Below are positions 20,904 through 28,540 of a DNA stretch of 28,540 nucleotides, piece after piece. Origin of the DNA: a virus. The DNA lies in IMG/VR virus record IMGVR_UViG_3300025759_000507, positions 1 to 28,540 of that record. The stretch is one strand, 5' to 3'. A program made the position numbers and the translations under genes. Under the pieces are notes generated by a model, which ran no database searches, was not told where the DNA came from, and worked only from the letters and a program-made list of their open reading frames with translations. Position 1 is the stretch's first letter; every line of letters begins with the position of its first letter.

Positions 20904-21108
20904 TGAAGGAATGTATTTCCTGGGTGGTGCTTTCGCAATGTATGTGTTAGCACTGCCCTTACTATACCACATGGTAGAGCCAGAGGATGAGGAGATGGAC
21001 AACTCTGGCCCTATCAAGTTTACTTTCCTGTGGCCTTTGATTGCCTTGGAAGTAATATACCGTATCTTTGTAGGAGAGAAAGACAATGATGGAACTGGCC
21101 CTAATTAA
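20896..21108 (+). CDS. 70-aa membrane protein with two segments
   Basis: Two hydrophobic helices are visible: YFLGGAFAMYVLALPLLY (about 7-24) and FTFLWPLIALEVIYRIFVG (about 42-60), separated by an acidic loop (EPEDEEMDNSG). It overlaps the helicase start by 23 bp. It could act in superinfection exclusion or membrane anchoring of replication, without direct evidence. Confidence 0.55.
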   Translation: MSDEGMYFLGGAFAMYVLALPLLYHMVEPEDEEMDNSGPIKFTFLWPLIALEVIYRIFVGEKDNDGTGPN

Positions 21109-22306
21109 AACTTTACTTGACCGTGACTTTTATGAACAACACAAGGGCATCCGCTGCCCCGATAAGATCTTTAGTAAGGATGTGCGCAAGATCAAGCAGG
21201 CACTAGATAGTGCAATGGAAACCTATGATGGTAACATGAATGTGCAGGACTTACAGGCTGTGTTTAATCGCATGAACCAGAGCATGACTACCGCAACACG
21301 TACAGCATATGATGCACTCTTTCGCCGCATTGAGATTGCTGAACCTATCAAGGAAGAGATAGCGCAGGACACCCTGTCACACCTATTCCAGCAGCACGTT
21401 GGTGATGTGGTTGCTAACCTTGGCTTTGACTATGTGAACGGTACAGAGAATAGCCTTGAGCCTCTACGTCAACTGCTTGAGGAATACAAGAATGACTTCA
21501 CTCCTAACCTGCGTGTAGACTGGGAGGATGATGACCTTGATACGATCCTAGATGCTACTGCTCTTGAGTCTCGCTGGTCATTCAACATACCTAGCCTAGC
21601 TCGTAAGGTTGAGGGTGTCAGTGGTGGACATCTTGTTGTGGTAGGCGCACGTCCCAACACAGGCAAGACATCCTTCCATGCCTCACTTATCGCAGCGGAT
21701 GGTGGCTTTGCTCATCAGGGCGCACGTTGTATTGTGTTGTGCAATGAGGAGGCTTACACACGGGTGGCATCACGCTACGTCAGCGCCTCTGCTAACATGA
21801 CCATGAAAGAGGTACGAGAGAACCAAGCCCTAGCACGTATGCGCTATGAGCCTGTGCGTAAGAACGTTATGTTCAAGGAGAGCACAGGTAAGGGCATGGC
21901 ATGGGTTGAGTCTGTAGTTAAACAGGAGAAGCCTGACGTTGTTGTGTTGGACATGGGTGACAAGTTCTCTGACATAAAGAGTGAGCGCAGTGACATCACG
22001 CTCAAGGCTGCAGCTATCCATGCTCGTAACATTGCCAAGCAGTATGACTGTTGTGTGATATGGATGTCACAGTTGAGTGCTGAGGCAGAGGGTAAGGCAG
22101 ATCTTAATCAGTCTATGATGGAAGGCAGTAAGACAGGCAAGGCTGCTGAGGCTGACCTAATGCTGCTCATTGGCAAGACTATGCAGGTAGAGGGACAGGA
22201 TGAAGATCCAGTACGCTATCTTAACCTTGCCAAGAACAAACTAAACGGGTATCAGGGTAAGATTACTTGTGTGCTAGATGGATCACGTTCTATCTACACG
22301 GCTTAG
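21086..22306 (+). CDS. Replicative DNA helicase (DnaB/gp4 RecA-like)
   Basis: The 406-residue protein has a helical N-terminal part (about 1-150) and a RecA-like ATPase. Walker A is GARPNTGKTS (187-196), Walker B is VVVLD (285-289), and WMSQL (326-330) carries the conserved Gln. These fit ring helicases of the DnaB/T7 gp4 family, with the primase encoded separately at 18441. It unwinds the fork for the polymerase encoded at 22316. The ATG follows GGAGAGAAAGACA. Confidence 0.85.
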   Translation: MMELALIKTLLDRDFYEQHKGIRCPDKIFSKDVRKIKQALDSAMETYDGNMNVQDLQAVFNRMNQSMTTATRTAYDALFRRIEIAEPIKEEIAQDTLSHLFQQHVGDVVANLGFDYVNGTENSLEPLRQLLEEYKNDFTPNLRVDWEDDDLDTILDATALESRWSFNIPSLARKVEGVSGGHLVVVGARPNTGKTSFHASLIAADGGFAHQGARCIVLCNEEAYTRVASRYVSASANMTMKEVRENQALARMRYEPVRKNVMFKESTGKGMAWVESVVKQEKPDVVVLDMGDKFSDIKSERSDITLKAAAIHARNIAKQYDCCVIWMSQLSAEAEGKADLNQSMMEGSKTGKAAEADLMLLIGKTMQVEGQDEDPVRYLNLAKNKLNGYQGKITCVLDGSRSIYTA

Positions 22307-22315
22307 GAGATAGAC

Positions 22316-24364
22316 ATGAGACTAGTATTAGACGTTGAGAACAGTGTGACTTGGAGGGATGGTAAGATCTTTAACGATCCCTTTGAGCCGACAAACACAC
22401 TGACTCAGGTTGGCATGGTAAATGCTGACAATCACGAAGAGTTACATATTGTAAACTTAGATCACAATGAAGCCAAGGATACGTCAGGAGCAGGACGTGC
22501 CTTGGTACAGAGTGTACTTGATATGACAACACTGCTCATCATGCACAATGCTAGGCATGACTTGATGTGGTTGTGGGAGAGCGGCTTCACCTACGATGGC
22601 CCTATCTATGACACGATGCTTGCTGAGTATCTACTGCAACGTGGACAGAAGGCTGCGTTATCTTTAGAAGCATGTGCTATACGGCGTAACCTAGCTGAGC
22701 AGAAGGAGGACTACCTCTCTACGTGCATCAAGAAAGGTATCAACACCAATGAGACTGATCTCAGTAAGCTTAGCCTTTATCTTAGGGCTGACCTGCTCAC
22801 AACTAGTGAGCTGTTCCACAGTATCGAAGCAGACTACGCAACCCCAGAGAGCAAGTCCCTACACACCGTCAGAGAAGTTACCTTCGATACCTGTAAGACC
22901 CTCACCAGAATGTACATGTCAGGAATCAGGGTGGATCTTGAAGAACTAGAACGGGTGCGTGAACAGTTTGAGGATGAACGCTCTGAGCTAGAGACACGAC
23001 TGCAAAGCAAGGTGCGTGAGCTAATGGGTGACACCCCTATCAACATAGGCTCACCAGAGCAGATGTCACAGGTTGTGTTTAGTGTTCGTATGAATAACAA
23101 GAAGGAATGGGCTGACCTATTTGACTTCACTAATGACTCGGCGGAATTCCGCTCAGCGGTAAAGTCTAACAGTCATCCTATCTATCGCACCAAGGCATTC
23201 ACCTGCCCTACGTGTGAGGGTGAAGGCAAGACATACAAGACCAAGAAGGATGGCACTAGGTTTGCTAAGCCTAATAAGTGCAAGGACTGTGATGCTCGTG
23301 GCTTTCAACTAACACAGACAGATCAGATTGCTGGCTTGCGTTTCTCTGCACCTAACAAGAAGTGGGTCAGTGCCAATGGGTTCAGCACCAGTAAGGATAA
23401 ACTGCAGCTGTTAATCAGTACAGCAAAGACACACAACAAGCATGAGGCTGTCGCATTCCTGCAAGACTATCTGCGCTTCTCAGCTATAAGTAGCTACCTG
23501 TCTACGTTTGTGGATGGCATAGGTATTTACTCAAAGGATGACGGCTTCCTACATGCGACACTTACCCAGAGCGTCACAGCTACAGGACGTTTCAGTGGCA
23601 AGGAACCTAACATGCAGAACATGCCACGTGGGGGTACATTCCCTGTTAAGCGTGTGTTTGTATCACGCTGGAAGGGTGGACAGATATGTGAGGCTGACTT
23701 TGCACAGCTTGAGTTTAGGACTGCTGCATATCTAGCCCAGGATGAGATTGCTATGGAGGAGATCAACACAGGGTTCGATGTTCATAGCTACACAGCCAAG
23801 GTTATCACTGATGCGGGTCAACCTACGACACGGCAACAGGCAAAGGAGCACACCTTCGCACCCCTCTTTGGGGCTACAGGTTATGGCAGAAGTAAGGCAG
23901 AGGAGGCGTACTACATTCAGTTCATTGATAAGTATAAGGGGATTGCAGCATGGCATAAGAACTTAGGAGAGGAGGCAATGCGCTTCAATAAGATTACCAA
24001 TGTGTCAGGCAGGCAGTACGCTTTCCCTGACATATCTCGTAGGTCAAACGGGAGTGTAACACACTTCACTATGATCAAGAACTATCCAGTGCAGGGGTTT
24101 GCAACAGGTGATGTAGTACCTGTCGTACTCAATGAGATGTACAAGCGTCTTGAACCTATGCAATCCTGTCTGGTGAATACCGTGCATGACTCAACAGTGA
24201 TTGACATACACCCTGACGAAGTAGATCAGGTGCTAGGTATGGTAAATGATATGAATGAGGGCTTGACTGATCTAGTCGAGTCAGTGTATGGAATAAGAAT
24301 GAATGTGCCTCTACTATTAGAAGCTAAAATCGGCCCGAACTGGCTTGACACAGTGGATGTTTGA
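22316..24364 (+). CDS. DNA polymerase I family A with internal DnaJ-type zinc insertion
   Basis: The 682-residue replicase has an intact 3'-5' exonuclease (D6-V-E8, HNARHD at 77-82 with D82, D99, and Y155/D159 in YLRAD) and a polymerase domain. Motif A is EADFAQLEFR (459-468), motif B is RQQAKEHTFAPLFG (506-519), and motif C is VHDS (623-626). Between them, at 297-325, lie C297-PT-C300-EGEG and C322-KD-C325-DARG, the CxxCxGxG type of DnaJ zinc centres. This insertion is the known mark of the HMO-2011 polymerase as I recall. The residue equal to E. coli Phe762 is F514. It likely replicates the genome with the primase and helicase. Confidence 0.94.
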   Translation: MRLVLDVENSVTWRDGKIFNDPFEPTNTLTQVGMVNADNHEELHIVNLDHNEAKDTSGAGRALVQSVLDMTTLLIMHNARHDLMWLWESGFTYDGPIYDTMLAEYLLQRGQKAALSLEACAIRRNLAEQKEDYLSTCIKKGINTNETDLSKLSLYLRADLLTTSELFHSIEADYATPESKSLHTVREVTFDTCKTLTRMYMSGIRVDLEELERVREQFEDERSELETRLQSKVRELMGDTPINIGSPEQMSQVVFSVRMNNKKEWADLFDFTNDSAEFRSAVKSNSHPIYRTKAFTCPTCEGEGKTYKTKKDGTRFAKPNKCKDCDARGFQLTQTDQIAGLRFSAPNKKWVSANGFSTSKDKLQLLISTAKTHNKHEAVAFLQDYLRFSAISSYLSTFVDGIGIYSKDDGFLHATLTQSVTATGRFSGKEPNMQNMPRGGTFPVKRVFVSRWKGGQICEADFAQLEFRTAAYLAQDEIAMEEINTGFDVHSYTAKVITDAGQPTTRQQAKEHTFAPLFGATGYGRSKAEEAYYIQFIDKYKGIAAWHKNLGEEAMRFNKITNVSGRQYAFPDISRRSNGSVTHFTMIKNYPVQGFATGDVVPVVLNEMYKRLEPMQSCLVNTVHDSTVIDIHPDEVDQVLGMVNDMNEGLTDLVESVYGIRMNVPLLLEAKIGPNWLDTVDV

Positions 24365-24372
24365 GGTATAAC
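24345..24372 (+). promoter_or_regulatory. Predicted promoter for the SSB-like gene
   Basis: TTGACA (24345-24350), a 16 bp spacer and TATAAC (24367-24372) followed by TAGG overlap the polymerase stop. The -35 is perfect and the -10 is five of six. The 43 bp gap to the ATG at 24408 also holds AAAAGGA as ribosome binding site. Confidence 0.6.
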
Positions 24373-24407
24373 TAGGTACTCTTTGACTCTATTAAAAGGA
24401 TATAGAA

Positions 24408-25283
24408 ATGAGCAATGAACTACAAATCGCAACAGATCGTGGGCAGTCTATGGCTGAGCTTATGGGTGTGTCTTCCACACCAACACAGCAGGCTACACCA
24501 TCTATTGCACGTGTCGGTATGATCCACCAGCCTATCATGGGTGAGGTTGAGTTCAACGGCAAGACAATCAAGACAGAGGTTGTTCCCATAGGTGCATTCA
24601 CCCTGACACAGGGCGAGGATAAGGTGTACAGCAATGGCATTACCTTTCGTGTCTTTGCCCAGCGCCAGCAGTGGCAGCGTTGGAACAGTGAGACAGAAGA
24701 GATGGAGAAGTCTGTCCTGTCTAACTCACTTAACGGTGACATGAAGGATAGCATTGGTGGCTTTAACCTTGGGCGTCCTACTGGATACATCGAAGACTTC
24801 CAGTCACTACCTGAGGCTACCAAACAGATCATGCGTTCAGTCAAGCGTGTTAAGGTATTCTTTGGTACGGTAACACTAGACAACCCTATCAATGACAAGG
24901 GTGAACCAGTGACAGGCAACTACACTGATATACCTGTGGTCATGGATGTTAAGAACCGTGAATCACTCAAGAGTATTGATGCTGTGCTGAACGGTTTGAA
25001 CCGTAAGAACCTACTACCTATCATGTCTACCATTAAAATGTCTGGTGTAGAGGATAGCATTCCTACTGGTGCTAAGTTTGGTAAGATTGAAGCCAAGCTA
25101 GGTAGCAGCGTTGATCTGTCAGACAGTGACAATGAGACACTCAAGGACTTCATTGAACTTGTTGAGTACATGAATGGTAAGGTGCTTGATCTACACAATG
25201 AGCGTAATGATAAGAGCATGTCAGCAGCTGATGAGGCTGTGGTCAAGGACATCCTTAACAACGACTTCATTGAGGTGGAATAA
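24408..25283 (+). CDS. Putative single-stranded DNA-binding protein
   Basis: The 291-residue protein follows the polymerase and precedes two recombination nucleases, the place of ssDNA-binding proteins such as T7 gp2.5. It has a long beta-rich N-terminal part with alternating strands (IGAFTLTQGEDKVYSNG, ITFRVFAQRQQWQRW), a helical C-terminal part, and an acidic tail ending DFIEVE, which recalls the acidic tips of SSB-type proteins. No diagnostic fold motif is visible, so the call rests on context and charge. It has its own promoter at 24345. Confidence 0.55.
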   Translation: MSNELQIATDRGQSMAELMGVSSTPTQQATPSIARVGMIHQPIMGEVEFNGKTIKTEVVPIGAFTLTQGEDKVYSNGITFRVFAQRQQWQRWNSETEEMEKSVLSNSLNGDMKDSIGGFNLGRPTGYIEDFQSLPEATKQIMRSVKRVKVFFGTVTLDNPINDKGEPVTGNYTDIPVVMDVKNRESLKSIDAVLNGLNRKNLLPIMSTIKMSGVEDSIPTGAKFGKIEAKLGSSVDLSDSDNETLKDFIELVEYMNGKVLDLHNERNDKSMSAADEAVVKDILNNDFIEVE

Positions 25284-26152
25284 TGAATCATCCCGCTGAG
25301 TTAAAAGTCTTCAACTTCTTACAGAAGGCTATGGCTGGCGAGAGTACTATGACAGAGGAGGTGGCTAAACAAGTCGCCTCCGATGTTGAGGCTGCATTGT
25401 ATAAGCAGTTTGATAGTGGCCCTCGTGATAAGTTTCGCTTACGCATGTCTAACATTGGCAAGCCTAAGTGCCAGCTGTGGTTTGAGAAGAATGATCCTGC
25501 AGATAAGACACCCTTTCCTCCAGCGTTCCTGATGAACATGATCCTTGGCGATATTGTTGAGGCTGTGTTCAAGGGAGTACTACGCTCTGCTGGTGTAGAG
25601 TTTAAGGACAACGATAAGGTCACACTCAAGTTACCTCACGGTCAGGAGATCAAGGGTGAGTATGACATGGAGATGGATGGGCGCATTGACGATGTTAAGT
25701 CTGCCTCCCCTTGGTCATACGATAACAAGTTTGCATCCTTCGATACTCTTGCACAGGGTGACAGCTTTGGCTACGTGGCACAGCTTGTGGGCTACGCAGA
25801 GGGCGCTGGGAAAGAGGTAGGTGGCTGGTGGGTAGTCAACAAGGCAAACGGACAGTTCAAGTATGTAGACGCCTCTGAGGGAGTGGACAAGGAAGCAGTA
25901 CTCGCTGACATCCAAGCTCTCGTAGACTACATAGATAATGATGAACCCTTTGAGCGTTGCTTTGAGCCAGTAGAGGAAACATTCTACCGTAAGAAGACAG
26001 GCAACTGGGTACTGCCATCAGGGTGTAAGTTCTGTAGCTTCAAGCACAAGTGCCACACTAACCTGCAGCCACGCCCTAGCATCCCTAGTAAGTCTAAGAA
26101 CCCACAAGAGGTTGACTATACTTATGTAGCACCTGAGTATCTTGATGGTTAG
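25283..26152 (+). CDS. RecB/Cas4-like PD-(D/E)XK nuclease with likely Fe-S cluster
   Basis: The 289-residue protein has a nuclease core with GEYDMEMDG (D128), IDDVKSAS (D137 and K139 as the DxK triad) and YVAQLVGYAEG (Q167). Cys63 (KPKCQLWF) together with C248, C251 and C257 (GCKFCSFKHKC) gives a C...CxxCx5C pattern like the 4Fe-4S site of Cas4 and AddB. It likely acts as a DNA exonuclease in recombination or host DNA breakdown, comparable in role to T7 gp6. Its ATG overlaps the previous stop. No cas genes or repeats are nearby. Confidence 0.85.
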   Translation: MNHPAELKVFNFLQKAMAGESTMTEEVAKQVASDVEAALYKQFDSGPRDKFRLRMSNIGKPKCQLWFEKNDPADKTPFPPAFLMNMILGDIVEAVFKGVLRSAGVEFKDNDKVTLKLPHGQEIKGEYDMEMDGRIDDVKSASPWSYDNKFASFDTLAQGDSFGYVAQLVGYAEGAGKEVGGWWVVNKANGQFKYVDASEGVDKEAVLADIQALVDYIDNDEPFERCFEPVEETFYRKKTGNWVLPSGCKFCSFKHKCHTNLQPRPSIPSKSKNPQEVDYTYVAPEYLDG

Positions 26153-26573
26153 GAAACACAACTCACGCTTGTATCGCAGTGGTCTTGAAGTTGAGGCTGC
26201 TGCGTACCTCAAGGATAGGCAGAAGATCGTAGCCTATGAAAAGCTAAAGATAGAGTGGGAGGATCTAAAGTATCGCACTTACACACCAGACTTTGAGTTA
26301 GACAACGGTATAATAATTGAGATGAAGGGGTTGTTTTCTGCTGCAGATAGACGTAAACATATAGAGATACAGCGTCAGCATCCTACACTAGATATTCGTT
26401 TTGTATTTAGTAATGCTAATTCAAGGCTTTACAAGGGAGCCAAGAGTAGGTACTGCGATTGGTGTGATCAGAAAGGCTTCAAGTGGGCGCATCGTGTGAT
26501 ACCTGAGGCTTGGCTCGAAGAGAAGGGCAAGCGAATGAAAGAGCAACGTGTCAAAGTTAAGAGGAGAGAGTAG
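26145..26573 (+). CDS. T7-like endonuclease I (Holliday junction resolvase)
   Basis: The 142-residue enzyme matches T7 gp3: RSGLE near the N-terminus (E15), YTPDFEL (D49) and IIIEMKG (E59, K61), equal to the T7 catalytic E20, D55, E65 and K67. Then ADRRKHIEIQRQHPTLDIRF and SRLYKGAKSRYCDWC follow closely. It cuts branched DNA and Holliday junctions before packaging. The ATG at 26145 overlaps the previous stop by 8 bp; a TTG one codon earlier is less likely. Confidence 0.92.
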   Translation: MVRKHNSRLYRSGLEVEAAAYLKDRQKIVAYEKLKIEWEDLKYRTYTPDFELDNGIIIEMKGLFSAADRRKHIEIQRQHPTLDIRFVFSNANSRLYKGAKSRYCDWCDQKGFKWAHRVIPEAWLEEKGKRMKEQRVKVKRRE

Positions 26574-26926
26574 TGGCTTACGAGATTAAACCTGGTGATG
26601 TAGCTATTGTGTTGTCACCTGTTATTGAGGAAGGCGAATGGAACGGTAACATCAAGACAGGTATGGTGTTTGGTTCTGCTGGCTCTGAGGATGGCATGAG
26701 GGCTGCTCTTGATGAAGCACTAACTATGTCAGCAGCACAGAAGTTCTTAGAGATGTACCCTGATGCTTGGGAAGACTTCTCTGATATAAGGGCTGGCATA
26801 ATGCAGGAAATGTTCCCTGATGAGTTTCATGAAGCAGAGGTAGAGCTAGAAGAGTTAGAGGAAGTCAATGTAGAGGGTAACGTTTACACGCTAGGACGCT
26901 GGACTAAGACAGAGGGCAGTGCATGA
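26573..26926 (+). CDS. 117-aa acidic conserved phage protein (GTG start)
   Basis: The start is GTG at 26573, overlapping the previous TAG, with AAGAGGAGAGAG upstream. The product begins MAYEIKPGDVAIVLSPVIEE and contains DALTM-like helices, FPDEFHEAEVELEELEEVN and a final YTLGRWTKTEG. The pattern is familiar from marine phages near endonuclease I. It is strongly acidic. Function is unknown. Confidence 0.6.
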   Translation: MAYEIKPGDVAIVLSPVIEEGEWNGNIKTGMVFGSAGSEDGMRAALDEALTMSAAQKFLEMYPDAWEDFSDIRAGIMQEMFPDEFHEAEVELEELEEVNVEGNVYTLGRWTKTEGSA

Positions 26927-27090
26927 AGAAGTTTAGCGTGACGTTTGTTGCTAAGGTACATGATAACAACAACATTCTATCCTCATACGAGGACAACCAT
27001 GAGCAGGACATACATGACTTGGTTACAGATATTATCTACGACATAGATGATGTAGAGATAGAGAACTTAAACGTGAGAGAGAGACAATGA
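26923..27090 (+). CDS. 55-aa acidic protein, unknown
   Basis: The product starts MKKFSVTFVAKVHDNNNILS and continues with a helix DIHDLVTDIIYDIDDVEIEN and ends NVRERQ. It has strand, helix and strand elements and is acidic. ATGA overlaps join it to both neighbours. Confidence 0.5.
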   Translation: MKKFSVTFVAKVHDNNNILSSYEDNHEQDIHDLVTDIIYDIDDVEIENLNVRERQ

Positions 27091-27446
27091 TTACACAGGA
27101 AGACATAGATGCCTTTGCAGATATGATGGATGTAAGCCCACAACACTATTCATACTGGGTAGAGGGTAAGATCATAACAGATGGTGAGACACGCTTAGTG
27201 GAGAACACACTGGGCCTTGTAGGTGAGGCTGGTGAGGTAGCTGAGAAGATCAAGAAGCTAATGCGTGACAACACTAAGGTCTCATCAGATGATATTATCA
27301 AGGAGCTAGGTGACGTTGTATTCTACGCTACTGCCTTGGCTAATTACTTTAACAGTGACCTCACAGAGGTACTGCAGACTAACATGGACAAACTAAATAA
27401 CCGTGCTAAGCGTGGTGTTATTAAAGGATCAGGAGACAATAGATGA
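27087..27446 (+). CDS. mazG: MazG-like nucleotide pyrophosphohydrolase
   Basis: The 119-residue protein has GLVGEAGEVAEKIKKLM and IIKELGDVVFYATALANYF, the two helices with the ExxE and ExxD metal ligands of MazG. It ends NMDKLNNRAKRGVIKGSGD. MazG hydrolyses NTPs or dNTPs; phage versions are thought to tune nucleotide or alarmone pools. Short single-domain length is usual for phages. It is coupled to the RNR gene by ATGA. Confidence 0.9.
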   Translation: MITQEDIDAFADMMDVSPQHYSYWVEGKIITDGETRLVENTLGLVGEAGEVAEKIKKLMRDNTKVSSDDIIKELGDVVFYATALANYFNSDLTEVLQTNMDKLNNRAKRGVIKGSGDNR

Positions 27447-28540
27447 GCAATCAATTACCAACAGACTACCAAGCATTCATTCACAAGTCACGTTACGCCA
27501 AGTACTTTGATGGCAAGGGCCGTGAGTCATGGAGTGAAACAGTAGGACGTTACATGGATAACGTAGTACGTAAGGCATTGGGTGGCGTAGACAACAGCTA
27601 CATCAAGGATATTGAACAGGCTATCGTAGGCCAAGAGATCATGCCCTCTATGAGAGCTATGATGACAGCTGGCCCAGCGCTTGATCGTGACAACACAGCA
27701 GGCTACAACTGTAGCTACCTACCCGTAGATGACCCTAAGTCCTTCGATGAGGCTATGTACATTCTCCTCTGCGGTACTGGTGTCGGGTTCTCCGTCGAGC
27801 GCCAGTTTATCAGCAAGCTCCCAGAAGTACCTGAGCTCTTCGAGAGTGAGTCTATCGTTGTCGTTAAGGACAGTAAGGAAGGCTGGGCTAAGGGGTTCCG
27901 TCAAGTTCTTGCACTCCTCTGGGCTGGTGAGATCCCTAAGTGGGACGTATCACAGGTACGCCCTGCAGGTGCAAGGCTTAAGACGTTTGGCGGTAGAGCG
28001 TCAGGCCCAGCGCCACTCGTAGAACTATTTAACTTTGCTGTAGCTACATTCAAGGCTGCACAGGGGCGTAAGCTTAGCTCTATGGAATGTCATGACCTTA
28101 TGTGTTTCATTGGTCAGATCGTTGTCGTAGGTGGTGTGAGACGTTCAGCTATGATCTCTCTGTCTAACCTGAGTGATGACCGTATGCGTCACGCTAAGTC
28201 AGGACAGTGGTGGGAAACAGCTGGGCATCGTGCCTTGGCTAACAACTCTGTATCATACACTGAGAAGCCAGACATGGAAACATTCATGCGTGAGTGGCTG
28301 TCACTGGTTGAGTCTAAGTCAGGTGAGCGTGGTATCTTTAACCGTGAAGCATCCAAGAAGCAAGCAGCTAAGTTTGGGCGGCGTGATCCTAACTATGAGT
28401 TTGGTACAAACCCTTGTTCTGAAATCATTTTACGTCCATACCAGTTTTGTAACTTAACGGAGTGTGTAGTACGTGCTACTGATAGCATTGAAGATCTTGA
28501 GCGTAAGGTTAAGCTGGCTACCATCTTAGGTACTATTCAG
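27443..28540 (+). CDS. Class II (B12-dependent) ribonucleotide reductase, N-terminal part
   Basis: The frame is open for 366 residues to the window edge. It begins KSRYAKYFDGKGRESWSETV, as in monomeric adenosylcobalamin-dependent reductases. The first redox Cys is C90 (GYNCSYLPV), the thiyl site is N323-P-C325-S-E327, and the partner Cys is C336 (QFCNLTE). It reduces ribonucleotides to deoxyribonucleotides without oxygen or a small subunit, and needs host B12. Together with ThyX and MazG it supplies dNTPs. The C-terminal part is missing. Confidence 0.9.
   Translation, partial: MSNQLPTDYQAFIHKSRYAKYFDGKGRESWSETVGRYMDNVVRKALGGVDNSYIKDIEQAIVGQEIMPSMRAMMTAGPALDRDNTAGYNCSYLPVDDPKSFDEAMYILLCGTGVGFSVERQFISKLPEVPELFESESIVVVKDSKEGWAKGFRQVLALLWAGEIPKWDVSQVRPAGARLKTFGGRASGPAPLVELFNFAVATFKAAQGRKLSSMECHDLMCFIGQIVVVGGVRRSAMISLSNLSDDRMRHAKSGQWWETAGHRALANNSVSYTEKPDMETFMREWLSLVESKSGERGIFNREASKKQAAKFGRRDPNYEFGTNPCSEIILRPYQFCNLTECVVRATDSIEDLERKVKLATILGTIQ

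Overview
This window is part of a tailed-phage genome, most likely a short-tailed (podovirus-like) marine phage or prophage of an alphaproteobacterium. The gene set resembles the HMO-2011 type and related roseophage and SAR116/SAR11 phages. The strongest evidence is a family A DNA polymerase carrying a DnaJ-type CxxCxGxG zinc insertion between its exonuclease and polymerase halves, a hallmark I recall for HMO-2011. It is accompanied by ThyX, a B12-dependent ribonucleotide reductase, MazG, a T7-like endonuclease I and a DUF1127 small protein typical of Alphaproteobacteria. Family names come from recognising motifs; no database search was run.

Layout. Positions 1-11552 form a leftward (minus strand) virion arm. 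In transcription order it holds a run of small, tightly overlapping conserved genes (11552-9826), a DUF1127 gene, a small secreted protein, a C-terminally anchored membrane protein, the small terminase, a linker gene that lacks a normal start codon, the large terminase, a P22-sized portal, a 62-aa protein, a 906-aa virion protein with toxin-like or polyvalent features, the scaffold, and the start of the major capsid gene, which runs off the left edge. Positions 11553-12977 are a long, mostly non-coding divergent control region with promoters, iteron-like repeats, CRP-like palindromes and several hairpins. Positions 12978-28540 form a rightward arm. It has early small genes, a DUF7178-like protein, a C5 cytosine methyltransferase, a winged-helix protein, a tyrosine integrase, a T5orf172 nuclease, TOPRIM primase, ThyX, DnaB/gp4-like helicase, DNA polymerase, a putative ssDNA-binding protein, a Cas4-like nuclease, endonuclease I, MazG and the 5' part of a class II ribonucleotide reductase, which runs off the right edge. 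Many neighbours overlap by ATGA or TAATG, which implies long translationally coupled operons.

How it works together. The right arm would recycle and synthesise nucleotides (RNR, ThyX, MazG, nucleases) and copy the genome with its own primase, helicase, polymerase and probable SSB. An integrase gives it potential for lysogeny. The left arm builds and fills the capsid. No phage RNA polymerase gene is in this window. Instead I find sigma70-type promoters with an unusually uniform layout (TTGACA, 16 bp, TAWAAC) in front of the capsid gene, the left arm and the SSB-like gene, and a weaker one before a small-gene cluster. At four leftward sites a stem-loop starts 7-12 nt after the -10 element, so the mRNAs would begin with a hairpin.

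The points most worth checking are this promoter plus 5' stem-loop layout, the ATA start codon in the terminase operon, the toxin-like architecture of the 906-aa virion protein, and the CRP-like palindromes in front of a perfect TATAAT in the control region.
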